Shown: piece after piece, positions 51,465 to 60,120 of the stretch
How positions within the stretch are numbered: position 1 is the first letter of the stretch
Layout of the letters: each line of letters starts with the position of its first letter
NCBI RefSeq assembly: GCF_011758565.1
Contig: NZ_JAAMOX010000002.1
Coordinates: forward strand, 806,001 to 870,000
DNA: 64,000 bases
Source of the DNA: Lysinibacter cavernae
GTDB lineage: Bacteria; Actinomycetota; Actinomycetes; Actinomycetales; Microbacteriaceae
Direction: 5' to 3'
Notes under the pieces: generated by a model
The model's database searches: none
The model's input: only the letters and a program-made list of their open reading frames with translations
Told to the model about the DNA's origin: nothing
Position numbers and translations under genes: made by a program

Positions 51465-51515
51465 CCCGAGGCGCTCACGCGCCTTTCTTCACACTTGTCC
51501 CGAAAGGACTCACCT

Positions 51516-52880
51516 ATGTATACCGTCACCAACCCGGCCACCGGCGAAGTGGTTACCCAGATTCCCAACGCCACCGACGCAGAGGTGCGCGACGCGATTG
51601 ACCGTTCGCACGCCGGCTACCTGCTGTGGAAAGAAACCCCGCTCGCTGAGCGCGCCGCGAAGGTAAAGCGCGCCGCCGAGATCTTCACTGAGCGCCGCGA
51701 CGAGCTGGCCGCCATCATCACGCAAGAGATGGGAAAACGCATCGACGAGAGCAAGGGTGAGCTGCAGACCGTCTTTGAGATCTTCTCGTACTACGCCGAC
51801 AACGCGAACGAGTTGCTTGCCGACGAGCCGCTCGACATCGTTGGTGGCAAAGCCATCATCCAGAAGCGGGCCGTTGGGTCCATTCTTGGCATCATGCCGT
51901 GGAACTACCCGTACTACCAGGTCGCCAGGTTCGCCGCGCCAAACCTGGTGCTTGGCAACACGATCATCCTCAAGCACGCGCGCAACTGCCCCCTCTCTGC
52001 TGCCGCCATTGAATCGGTGCTGCACGACGCCGGCATTCCCGCCGATGCCTACATCAACCTGTACGCGACGAGCGAGCAGATTGCGTGGATGCTTGCCGAC
52101 GACCGCATCCAGGGCGTCTCGCTCACCGGAAGCGAGCGCGCAGGCGTTGCGGTTGCCGCCGAGGCGGGCAAGAACCTGAAGAAGTTTGTGCTTGAGCTTG
52201 GCGGCTCCGACCCCATGATCGTGCTCGACTCGGCCGACCTGGATGCCACGGTACAGACCGCGGTTGAGTCGCGCATGGGCAACACCGGCCAAGCCTGCAA
52301 CGCGCCAAAGCGAATGATTGTTATGGCTGACATCTACGACGACTTTGTTGAGAAGTTTGTCGCTCAGCTCGATGAGTTTGTTCCTGGCGACCCCGCCGAC
52401 CCCGCAACCACCCTCGGGCCGTTGTCGTCGCAGGCCGCGGCCGACGAACTTGTTTCGCAGATCGAGGCAGCGGTTGCGTCGGGTGCAACGCTGCGCGCTG
52501 GTGGAACGCACATTGACGGAACCGGCGCCTACGTCGCGCCAGCCGTCATCACGGATGTCACGCCAGACATGGCCGTGCACTACGAAGAGCTGTTTGGTCC
52601 TGCGGCCATTATTTATAAGGTCAGCAGCGAAGAAGAAGCCGTCGCCCTTGCCAACGATTCGCTCTTTGGCCTCGGCTCAAGCGTGTTCAGCGCCGATCCA
52701 GAGCGCGCGCGCCGAGTCGGAAACGGCATTGACGCTGGGATGGTCTACATCAATGCTGCTGGCGGTTCGCAGGCCGACCTTCCGTTTGGCGGGGTCAAGC
52801 GTTCCGGCGTTGGCCGCGAGCTGGGCCCGCTTGGCGTTGACGAGTTCATGAATAAGCGCATCATGCGCCTCGACGTCTAA
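51516..52880 (+). CDS. NAD(P)-dependent aldehyde dehydrogenase
   Basis: 454 residues with catalytic Cys in GNTGQACNAPKR, Glu in VLELGGSDP and the NAD-binding MPWNYPYYQ. The closest group is semialdehyde dehydrogenases (succinate or 2-ketoglutarate semialdehyde). AAAGGA lies at a good distance before ATG 51516. Last gene of the + strand operon, 51 bases after the FAH gene and directly before a perfect hairpin. It would oxidise the semialdehyde made by the FAH enzyme. Confidence 0.9.
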   Translation: MYTVTNPATGEVVTQIPNATDAEVRDAIDRSHAGYLLWKETPLAERAAKVKRAAEIFTERRDELAAIITQEMGKRIDESKGELQTVFEIFSYYADNANELLADEPLDIVGGKAIIQKRAVGSILGIMPWNYPYYQVARFAAPNLVLGNTIILKHARNCPLSAAAIESVLHDAGIPADAYINLYATSEQIAWMLADDRIQGVSLTGSERAGVAVAAEAGKNLKKFVLELGGSDPMIVLDSADLDATVQTAVESRMGNTGQACNAPKRMIVMADIYDDFVEKFVAQLDEFVPGDPADPATTLGPLSSQAAADELVSQIEAAVASGATLRAGGTHIDGTGAYVAPAVITDVTPDMAVHYEELFGPAAIIYKVSSEEEAVALANDSLFGLGSSVFSADPERARRVGNGIDAGMVYINAAGGSQADLPFGGVKRSGVGRELGPLGVDEFMNKRIMRLDV

Positions 52881-52892
52881 GTTTCACAACAA

Positions 52893-52927
52893 CGGTGGCC
52901 TTGCGTTCAGCGAACGCAAGGCCACCG
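52893..52927. terminator. Perfect 16-bp-arm hairpin between the two catabolic blocks
   Basis: CGGTGGCCTTGCGTTC pairs exactly with 52912-52927 around a 3-base AGC loop. It lies 12 bases after the aldehyde dehydrogenase stop and 13 bases before the RidA stop, serving both convergent operons. No U-run on either strand. Confidence 0.88.
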
Positions 52928-52940
52928 CTGTGTGTTGGAG

Positions 52941-53321
52941 CTACTCGCCCGTGTAAGCGATGGCCTCGATCTCGACGGTGAAGCCGCCGGCAAGCTGAAT
53001 GCCAAACGTGCTTCTGGCGGGCACGTGCTCGCCAAAGACCGCCGCATATTCTTCGTTGAACACCGCAAAATTACTGATGTCGGTGAGCAGGCACATGGTG
53101 CGAACGACGTCGGTCATCTTCGCGCCAGAGGCGGCCAGCACGGCCTCAAGGTTCGTGAGCGACTGGCGTACCTCTTCGCGGAAATCGGTTGGCGTTGTGC
53201 CCGTCTCCCGGTTGAGGCCAACCTGGCCTGCGGTGAAGACGTAGTCGCCGGCCCGAACGGCCTGCGAGTAGGCCCCACCCGGCGCAGGGGCTGTTGGGGT
53301 GCTCGTGAATGAAAGTGTCAT
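52941..53321 (-). CDS. ridA: RidA family protein (enamine/imine deaminase)
   Basis: 126 residues: GAYSQAVRAGDYVFTAGQVGLNRETG, a long amphipathic helix, and the C-terminal PARSTFGIQLAGGFTVEIEAIAYTG with the conserved Arg. RidA hydrolyses reactive enamines such as 2-aminoacrylate released by PLP enzymes. It is the last gene of the nine-gene operon; a PLP enzyme is encoded two genes upstream, which suggests it clears that enzyme's intermediate. Confidence 0.9.
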   Translation of the reverse strand: MTLSFTSTPTAPAPGGAYSQAVRAGDYVFTAGQVGLNRETGTTPTDFREEVRQSLTNLEAVLAASGAKMTDVVRTMCLLTDISNFAVFNEEYAAVFGEHVPARSTFGIQLAGGFTVEIEAIAYTGE

Positions 53322-53374
53322 GATGGGTTCCTTCTGGGTTGGCTGCTCGTTGGAATGATGACGCGGTGGAATGA

Positions 53375-54604
53375 CTAGGCGCAGAAATCCGCGGCAATGC
53401 GGGCATACATTTTCGCTGCCTGTCGCACGCTCTCTTGGCTCACAAACTCGTTCGGTCCGTGAGCGCAGGTGAGCACGCCAGGCCCAAACGAGGGCAGGGT
53501 TGGGATGCCGACCTGCGAGTACCAGGGAGCATCCGTTCCCCCAGGGAACACCTGCAGCGCCGGTGCCTCGCCGAGTACATCTGCCGCGGCGCGCTGTGTC
53601 GCGGCAACGAGTGGATGCGTGGCATCAAGTTCGCTCCACGGAATCCAGTCGAGCGACGGCTCGAAGGCATACGTCACCTCGAGGTCAGGGTCAGCCGCGC
53701 GGCAGGCCGCGAGCCAGGATTCGATGCCTTCAGCAACCTCTTCCTTGGTCATGCCCGGAACCGTGCGCAGGTCGCACGAGAACTCCGCGCGCCCAGGAAC
53801 CACTCCAAAAAACGTGCCGCCCTCGATCATCACGCCAACGTTGAGGGTCGGGCCAACATCCCCGAGTGGATGGGGCACAAACGGGAGCGAGAGGTCGTCG
53901 CTGATACCCACCATGAGATTCGCGAGCTTGACCGAGGCGTTGACCGATGGCATCCGATCGGAAAGGCTTGAGTGCATTTGCGTGCCAGTGACCGTGATGC
54001 GGAAGCAGCACACGCCGCGCGAGACCAGGTGGATTCCTTGCCAATCGTGTTCCCATCCGCTCGGCTCGCCGATGAGAATGGCGTCAACATCCGTCACGTG
54101 GGGAGCCACGAATTTTGCGCCAAGCTGCGCGCCAGCTTCTTCGTCGGCGATCATGCCGATGACGAGGTCGCCGCGCAGCTCGGTCTTGGTCTCCTTGAGG
54201 GCGACCGCGGCGTAGATCATGGCGGCGATGGCGGCCTTCATATCGGTTGCACCGAGCCCGTAGATGATGCCGTCTTTGACGGTTGCCTCTAGCGGGGGCG
54301 TGTTCCACTCGTCGCGTGCCTCGCCAACGGGTTTGGTGTCGGTGTGGCCGTTCAGCATGAGGTTCTTGCCCCCGCCGGTTCCGTGCATGCGAAGGATGAG
54401 GCTCGGGCGCTCTGGGCTCGGCCCAAGAATCGTGACCGTTCCAAGCCCGAGCCGCTCGACTTCCTCGATGAGGAATGCCACGATAGCGCGCTCATCCGCG
54501 TAGGGCGGGATCTGGCTGTCGATGCTGATGAGGCGGTGGACCAGCGCCATGAGGTCGTCGTCGTGTGTGTCAAGGTACGCGTCGATGGTGGTTGCGTCAA
54601 ACAT
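53375..54604 (-). CDS. M20 family metallopeptidase (ArgE/DapE/ACY1 type)
   Basis: 409 residues. Metal and catalytic motifs: NGHTDTKPVG, YGLGATDMKAAIAAMIYAA, ADEEAGAQLGAKF, GEPSGW, and a late CAHGPNEFV with the last His. M20 enzymes of this group remove an acyl group from an N-acyl amino acid or cut a small amide. ATG 54604 overlaps the upstream PLP-enzyme stop by 8 bases. The substrate is unknown; within a sugar-oxidation operon this is unexpected. Confidence 0.88.
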   Translation of the reverse strand: MFDATTIDAYLDTHDDDLMALVHRLISIDSQIPPYADERAIVAFLIEEVERLGLGTVTILGPSPERPSLILRMHGTGGGKNLMLNGHTDTKPVGEARDEWNTPPLEATVKDGIIYGLGATDMKAAIAAMIYAAVALKETKTELRGDLVIGMIADEEAGAQLGAKFVAPHVTDVDAILIGEPSGWEHDWQGIHLVSRGVCCFRITVTGTQMHSSLSDRMPSVNASVKLANLMVGISDDLSLPFVPHPLGDVGPTLNVGVMIEGGTFFGVVPGRAEFSCDLRTVPGMTKEEVAEGIESWLAACRAADPDLEVTYAFEPSLDWIPWSELDATHPLVAATQRAAADVLGEAPALQVFPGGTDAPWYSQVGIPTLPSFGPGVLTCAHGPNEFVSQESVRQAAKMYARIAADFCA

Positions 54605-55766
54605 GTGAAACCTCTTCTCTGGGGAGTTCGGTGAGCACGTCACTGACAGCTTCGAGCAGGCGAGTGACATCGGCGTCACTGTTCATCACGTGGAAAGACG
54701 CCCGGATTCGCCCGTCTCCGCCCCAGACGAGCACGTCGCGCTCGCCAAGTTTTCTTGCGAACACCTCGCCAGCGGGGTGCAAAAAGGCGACGCTCCCTGC
54801 ATGTCGTGCCGGATCAGCAGGGGTGATGACGTCGAGGCCAAGATCGCGGAGGCCAGCGTGCGCCCGCTCAACGAGGCGAAGCGCGTGCCGCTCGACGTTG
54901 CCAATTCCGAGGCGGAGGATGGTGTCAACGCCGGCCCCGAGCCCCGCGATTTCGGCGAAGGCGGGGGCACCCATCTGGAAGCGCGTTCCGTCCAGGTTCC
55001 AGTTGAGTTCGTCAAAACGGTCCTCGGTAAAGATGTTGCTGAGCGAGCGCCAGCCAACGGCTCCCGGCCGGAAATCGGGGAGCCGGTCGCGGTTCCACAG
55101 CACAACGCCAACGCCGTAGGGCCCAAGCATCCACTTATAGGATGCCGAAACCGTGAGGGCAGCGTATTCAAGGTCAACGTCGACAACGCCAAGCGAATGT
55201 GACACATCAACGAGCATGGGGATGCCGGCTGCCTTGGCAGCCTTGCCGATCTCGCCGAGGTCGTGCCGAAGCCCCGTCACGTAGCCAACGTGGCTGATCG
55301 GGAGGGCAACCGTGCGCTCGTCGCAGGCGGCAAGAATGCTTGCCGATGTCATCTCCCAGTCGTCGCGCTTTGGCACGACGCGCACCTCAAGCCCGTATTG
55401 GCGCAGTCGCAACCACGGGGCAAACACCGCAGGGTGCTCGTACTCGTTGATGACGATGTTGTCGCCCGGCTTCCACTCCCAGCCGTTTGCGATGGCGCTC
55501 CACGCCGTTGAGGCATCGCCGAGTAGGCCAACCTCGTCAACTGATCGCCCGGCCAGCTCGGCGATGCTTGTGCGCGTGGCAAGCTCGGTTGCCGCGAGGA
55601 TGTCGCGGCCAAACTCCCCCTTATTCTTTGCGCGGTAGGCGGCGTCGAGCGCACTCCCAACCACTCTGAGCGCGGGCGAGTGCGCCCCCGTATAGAGGTA
55701 GGTTGTGGCGACGCCCTCGTAGAGTTCATCGGGGTCGAGCAACGGAGCGTCGCTAGGGTTCTGCAT
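54597..55766 (-). CDS. Class V aminotransferase-fold PLP enzyme
   Basis: 389 residues. PLP-lysine motif SASYKWMLGPYGVGV, phosphate-binding LGDASTAWSAIANG and DVSHSLGVVDVD place it in the kynureninase/isopenicillin-epimerase/cysteine-desulfurase-like group. Reactions in this group include beta-elimination, desulfuration and racemisation as well as transamination. Encoded just before an M20 hydrolase and RidA, an elimination that frees an enamine is the attractive reading. Substrate not predictable. Confidence 0.85.
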   Translation of the reverse strand: MQNPSDAPLLDPDELYEGVATTYLYTGAHSPALRVVGSALDAAYRAKNKGEFGRDILAATELATRTSIAELAGRSVDEVGLLGDASTAWSAIANGWEWKPGDNIVINEYEHPAVFAPWLRLRQYGLEVRVVPKRDDWEMTSASILAACDERTVALPISHVGYVTGLRHDLGEIGKAAKAAGIPMLVDVSHSLGVVDVDLEYAALTVSASYKWMLGPYGVGVVLWNRDRLPDFRPGAVGWRSLSNIFTEDRFDELNWNLDGTRFQMGAPAFAEIAGLGAGVDTILRLGIGNVERHALRLVERAHAGLRDLGLDVITPADPARHAGSVAFLHPAGEVFARKLGERDVLVWGGDGRIRASFHVMNSDADVTRLLEAVSDVLTELPREEVSHV

Positions 55767-55804
55767 AGAGTTCCGCCTTCACTTTCGATTGGTGTGGGTG
55801 ACAG

Positions 55805-56146
55805 TTACGGGGTTGTTGGTGTTGCCGACGGCATCCGCCAGCACTCGTCGCTCATAAAGAGGGCGCCGTTGGCGTCAACCGAGACGCTCATGTATTGGCG
55901 GATATGTGCCGACCATGCGGCGTTCACCGGGTCGGTATCCAGCTCGGCAAACACCGCCTCGATCTCGCGGGTCGCGCTGCCGGTCGCGATCACGCTTGTG
56001 CCGCGGCGGAACAACGAAAACTCTGTGATCCCCGCCGCGTGCATGGCCTGAACAACACCGTCCCAGACGGGATGGTGTTCGCGCTCATACTCCTCGACGC
56101 GGTCGGGAAGAATCTCAAAGGTGTAGCAGAAGCGCTGCTCGGTCAT
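55805..56146 (-). CDS. L-rhamnose mutarotase (RhaM)-like protein
   Basis: 113 residues: FCYTFEILPDRVEEYEREHHPVWDGVVQAMHAAGITEFSLFRRGTSVIAT and a C-terminal DECWRM match the RhaM/DUF718 family, which interconverts anomers of L-rhamnose, L-fucose and similar sugars. The start overlaps the amidohydrolase stop by 4 bases. It implies that the operon's substrate contains, or yields, a free reducing (deoxy-)sugar. Confidence 0.87.
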   Translation of the reverse strand: MTEQRFCYTFEILPDRVEEYEREHHPVWDGVVQAMHAAGITEFSLFRRGTSVIATGSATREIEAVFAELDTDPVNAAWSAHIRQYMSVSVDANGALFMSDECWRMPSATPTTP

Positions 56147-56943
56147 GCTGCCCCCACGAGGTGTTCGAGGTTGGCGTGAAGCACGAGGCTGAGCTCCGAC
56201 GGCGTGAGCTGTTCGGCCAGCCAGCCTGGCACGCCAAACAGCTCGTCTGCCGTGACGGTGCTGAGGCCTGGGGCAAAGTCCGAGCCCCAGAGCATCCGCT
56301 CCGGCCCAAAGCGATCGAGCGCCTCGAGGGCGAGGGGTGCAATCGAGTTGTGGGGGTAAACGGGGTCGGCATCGTAGAGGCCGGAGAGCTTGAGGCCTAC
56401 GTTTGGGGTCGCTGCGAGCGTTGCGATGGCCGCGCGGTAGCGGGTAAGGCCAGCACCGGCGAGTGCGACTCCCGGTGAGGCGAGGTGGCTCACGAGCACC
56501 CTGATGTCCCGGCTCAGCAGCCCGCCCGCGAGCAGGTCGCTGCAGGCGGCGGCGGTGCCGTTGACGCTGAGAATGACGTTCCCGTGCCCGGCTACCGATG
56601 CCCAGAAATCGGGCCCAAAGGCGCCGTGATCGTTCCCTGCGAGGTACAGGGAGAATCCCGCTGCCCCAGCATCAAGCTTCGCAAGCGCCTCGGCGGACGA
56701 GAGGGGGCGCTGCGGGTCGAGATAGACAAGCGGATGCAGCCAGTCCCGGCTCTCGCCAAGCCCGAGAACGTAGTCGTTGTTGCCGGCAAACGCTGCGTTG
56801 CCCTCGTATCCAACAACAAGCGAGTGCGAAATCGCGTGGCGCTCTCGGAGCGACTCGTACTGTGCGAGTTCCTGCCCCGGTGCGAGGTCGCCGCCAAAGC
56901 CGTGCTCAAAGAGATGGATATGCGAGTCAGCTCGGCCGGTCAC
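56143..56943 (-). CDS. Amidohydrolase-2 family protein (lactonase-like)
   Basis: 266 residues: DSHIHLFEHGF at the N-terminus (metal-binding HxH), internal RVLVSHLASPG and PNVGLKLSGLYDAD, and the late MLWGSDFAPG. This pattern is that of TIM-barrel hydrolases such as L-fuconolactonase and L-rhamnono-lactonase. Placed directly after a Gfo/Idh/MocA dehydrogenase and before a mutarotase, a sugar-lactone hydrolase is likely. Four-base overlaps on both sides show tight coupling. Confidence 0.85.
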   Translation of the reverse strand: MTGRADSHIHLFEHGFGGDLAPGQELAQYESLRERHAISHSLVVGYEGNAAFAGNNDYVLGLGESRDWLHPLVYLDPQRPLSSAEALAKLDAGAAGFSLYLAGNDHGAFGPDFWASVAGHGNVILSVNGTAAACSDLLAGGLLSRDIRVLVSHLASPGVALAGAGLTRYRAAIATLAATPNVGLKLSGLYDADPVYPHNSIAPLALEALDRFGPERMLWGSDFAPGLSTVTADELFGVPGWLAEQLTPSELSLVLHANLEHLVGAA

Positions 56944-57956
56944 AGTGCTGGCCCAGCGTCAATGGTGTTGTTCGAGGCCTCTGAGACAATCTGTTCGGCG
57001 AGGCCAAGCCCAGTGAGCGCGTCGTCGAGCGTGACAACGGTTGGGCGGATGCCAGTGCGAACGCCGTCGATAAACACCCGGACCTCCTCGTTGAGCGCCC
57101 CGAACGCATACGCGGGCGTGAGCACATCGTCAAAGGGCGCTGCCGCCGGCGGCCCGGTGAGGTGGTCGGTCAGCGAGAGGGTGAGTAGGCCGTCATCGCC
57201 GACGATTTCGAGCGAATCGGCGACCGGCTGGCCTGCCGAGACCGCCCAGGAGACCTGAAACGACCAGATCGCGCCAGAACTGAGCACGACCTCTGCCCAG
57301 ACGACAGTCGGCTGGTTGCGGCCCGGCTGCACGACCTGCCGCGCGGTCACGCGGGTTGGTGTTCCGCCGCAGAGCCAAAGGGCAAGGTCTATGTCATGCA
57401 CCATGGTCATGAGCACGGGGTGGATGGCCCCAAACTGCGCGTCGTGGTCCGCCGTGCGGTGGCGGCGGAACGACAGTGCCCTTGGGGTGCCGATGGTCCC
57501 GGCATCCACTCGGCCCTTGAGTTCTTGGTAGGGAGCCGCAAAACGCAGAATGTGGGCCGGCATGACAAGCCCGCCCGTTACCGAGACGGCGTCGGCGATT
57601 TCTGCCGCCGCTTCACTCGAAAGGGCGAGCGGTTTTTCGGCGAGTACGCTGAGCCCGCGCGCGAGGGCGAGGCTGGCATCCGCCGGCTGATGCGTTGGCG
57701 AGGTCACGAGCGAAACGGCGTCGAGCTCGATCGTTTCGAGCGCCTCGGCCAGCGAGGAGAAGACATGCGGAGCGCCGACCTCGTCTGCGAGCTTTGTGGC
57801 TTTTGTGAGATCCCTGTTGATGATGGCTACAAGATCGGTATCGCGGTTGTTGCTATACGCGATGGCATGGAGCCGACCAAACTGGCCGGCGCCCACAACG
57901 GCCACCCGCACCCTCGTTTCGGGTGGGTGTTGGGTGGAGTGGCCGCTGTGCGTCAT
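56940..57956 (-). CDS. Gfo/Idh/MocA family oxidoreductase
   Basis: 338 residues. Rossmann motif VAVVGAGQFGRLHAIAYS and the family EKPLALS motif are plain, with a beta-sheet C-terminal domain. These enzymes oxidise sugars or inositols with NAD(P). It follows the substrate-binding protein gene by 12 bases. A dehydrogenase, a lactonase-like hydrolase and a mutarotase together describe oxidation of an aldose to an aldonic acid. Confidence 0.9.
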   Translation of the reverse strand: MTHSGHSTQHPPETRVRVAVVGAGQFGRLHAIAYSNNRDTDLVAIINRDLTKATKLADEVGAPHVFSSLAEALETIELDAVSLVTSPTHQPADASLALARGLSVLAEKPLALSSEAAAEIADAVSVTGGLVMPAHILRFAAPYQELKGRVDAGTIGTPRALSFRRHRTADHDAQFGAIHPVLMTMVHDIDLALWLCGGTPTRVTARQVVQPGRNQPTVVWAEVVLSSGAIWSFQVSWAVSAGQPVADSLEIVGDDGLLTLSLTDHLTGPPAAAPFDDVLTPAYAFGALNEEVRVFIDGVRTGIRPTVVTLDDALTGLGLAEQIVSEASNNTIDAGPAL

Positions 57957-57968
57957 GAGTTTGTCCTT

Positions 57969-58979
57969 CTAGCAGGTTGGGACGTAGATGAAGCGCTTGG
58001 CCTCTTCGCTGTCCGCGTTGTCTCGGTCGATGATGAACGCGTTGACGTACTCCTGGTACTCAAGCGATTCTGGGTCGAGGCTGCCGTCGTTGATCTGCGC
58101 GATGCGCTTGACCGAGTCGTAGCCGAGCCCGTACGGGTCCTGGGCTACGAGCGCGTCGTAGACACCTGCCTTCAGATCGGCGACCTGCGAGGGGTCTGCG
58201 TCGTAGGCGACCAGCTTGACCTCACCGGTCTTGTTTGCGGCCTGGATGGCTGCGGATGCTCCTGCCGAGGCCGGCGCGAGTGTTGTGTAGATGCCCACTA
58301 GGTCTGGGTTGGTGATGGCTGCGGCGGCCTTCTGCGACGCGGTTGCTTGGTCGGCATCCGAGTACTCGGTTGGCAGTACCTCGATGTCTGGGTACTTCTC
58401 GGCCATGCGCTCCGCGAATCCGTCGACGCGTTCGGCGTTTGCAGCGACGCCTGGGAACGAGGCGATGACAAGCACCGTGCCCTTTTCGCCCACGGCCTTT
58501 GCCAGCGCGTCAGCGGCGAGGGCACCGGCACTGAGGTTATCGGTGCGGATGTTTTGCAGCTCAACCTGTTCATCGAGGCTGCCGTCAACCGTGATTACCG
58601 GCATATCGGCCGAGATATTCTCAACGGTCTCGATGAGTCCAACCGGGTCGGTTGGCACAAGCACGAGTCCTATGGGCGAGCTCTGCACGGCGGCATTAAT
58701 GAGCGGGGTCTGGGTTTGCAGGTCCCAGTCTGGGTCGCCCTGCCAGTCGAGGCTGACGTTGAACTCGTCTGCCGCTGCTTGGGCGCCGCACTGCATGACC
58801 TGAAAGTAGGTTGCGGTCATTTGGGCCGCGACAAACGCGACGGTTGGATTGTCGGATGAGCCGGTCTGGCTTCCGTCGGCGGTGTCTGGTGCTGAGCTGC
58901 ATGACGCCAGCACGAGTGCGGCGACAGAAGCAGCGCCAATGATGCTTCCGCGTCGAATAAATTGCTGTGTTCGAAACAT
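57969..58979 (-). CDS. Sugar-type ABC transporter substrate-binding lipoprotein
   Basis: 336 residues: basic N-terminus, hydrophobic stretch and lipobox LASC (Cys27), then a periplasmic-binding-protein type 1 fold (TVAFVAAQMTATYFQVMQCGAQAAADEF, VITVDGSLDEQVELQNIRTDNLSAG). Related to RbsB/FrcB. An unpaired Cys is the last residue (FIYVPTC). AAGGAGG precedes ATG 58979. Its partners are the upstream permease (85-base gap) and ATPase. Confidence 0.9.
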   Translation of the reverse strand: MFRTQQFIRRGSIIGAASVAALVLASCSSAPDTADGSQTGSSDNPTVAFVAAQMTATYFQVMQCGAQAAADEFNVSLDWQGDPDWDLQTQTPLINAAVQSSPIGLVLVPTDPVGLIETVENISADMPVITVDGSLDEQVELQNIRTDNLSAGALAADALAKAVGEKGTVLVIASFPGVAANAERVDGFAERMAEKYPDIEVLPTEYSDADQATASQKAAAAITNPDLVGIYTTLAPASAGASAAIQAANKTGEVKLVAYDADPSQVADLKAGVYDALVAQDPYGLGYDSVKRIAQINDGSLDPESLEYQEYVNAFIIDRDNADSEEAKRFIYVPTC

Positions 58980-59064
58980 GGTTCCTCCTTGTTGGTGCCT
59001 TGAACTACAGGGATGGTGGTGCAGATACTTCGGGGGTCTGAGTGCGGGAGGTATTGGCTTGGCG

Positions 59065-60120
59065 CTATTTTTGTTGCGCGCGTCGCCGCTGGTCGATGCC
59101 AACCGCGATGAGCAGGATGACGCCGGTGACAACCAGCTGGTAGAACGAGCCAACGCGCATGATGACGAGGCCGTTGATGAGAATGGCGGGGATAATTGCC
59201 GCGATCATTGAGCCGAGCACGCTGGCCCTGCCGCCAAACAGGCTCGTTCCGCCAATAACAACCGCCGCGATTGCCGCGAGGGCGTCACCCTGGTGGCCCT
59301 GGATGTTGGTCGTCAGGAAGCGCGCGATGTCGATAAACCCGACGAGGCCTGCGATGAGCCCCATGATGGCGAAGAGCTTGACTCGCTGGCGACGCACATT
59401 CACTCCAGCGCGCTCGGCCGCCCTGATCGAGGACCCCATGCCGAGGGTGTGGGCACCAAACCGCAGTTTGGTCATGATGTACCAGGCCACGATGCCGATC
59501 ACGATGGCAATGACGGCTGGGATCGGGATGATGCCAAACAGGTCGGCAGAGCCGAAGTTCTTCTGCATCTCGCGGGGAAGCGAGCTGACGTTGACTCCGC
59601 CGGTCACGATGTACGCAAGGCCGCTTCCCGCACTCATCATGGCGAGTGTCACGATGAAGGAGTTGACCCTGAGCAGGTTGACGAGCGTTGCGTTGACAAC
59701 GCCAAACAGCACGCCGGTGACAAGCGCGGCCCCAAATCCAGCGAGTATCGCGATGCCGGCGTTGGCGTAGTTGCCTGCGAGGATCTCCTGGGGTGAGCCG
59801 CCGAGCCACGTAATGACCTTTGCAGCGACAACCGACGAGAGGATGACGTTGGCCCCAATAGAGAGGTCAAGCTCGCCGGCCCCAACGAGAAACGTCATGC
59901 CAACAGCGAGCAGGATGAGCTGCGCCGAGTCGAGGGCGAGGTTCCTGAAGTTGGCGCCACTGAAGAAGATACCGTTTGGCGAGAGGATGCCAAAGAGCAC
60001 GACAAGCGCCACAACAACAACCGCGATCATGAAGGCGGTGGAGGTGACGACCCGTTTGCCGTATGAAGGCTCGACGCTCGTGAAGGTTTCGGTTGGCTTT
60101 GATTGGGTGAGCTGGCTCAT
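59065..60120 (-). CDS. Sugar ABC transporter permease (RbsC/FrcC-like)
   Basis: 351 residues, about eight to ten hydrophobic helices with the family's GMTFLVGAGELDLSIGANVILSSV and VVIGGTSLFGGRASVLGSMIAA. It forms the membrane channel of the importer. ATG 60120 overlaps the ATPase stop by 4 bases. Confidence 0.92.
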   Translation of the reverse strand: MSQLTQSKPTETFTSVEPSYGKRVVTSTAFMIAVVVVALVVLFGILSPNGIFFSGANFRNLALDSAQLILLAVGMTFLVGAGELDLSIGANVILSSVVAAKVITWLGGSPQEILAGNYANAGIAILAGFGAALVTGVLFGVVNATLVNLLRVNSFIVTLAMMSAGSGLAYIVTGGVNVSSLPREMQKNFGSADLFGIIPIPAVIAIVIGIVAWYIMTKLRFGAHTLGMGSSIRAAERAGVNVRRQRVKLFAIMGLIAGLVGFIDIARFLTTNIQGHQGDALAAIAAVVIGGTSLFGGRASVLGSMIAAIIPAILINGLVIMRVGSFYQLVVTGVILLIAVGIDQRRRAQQK

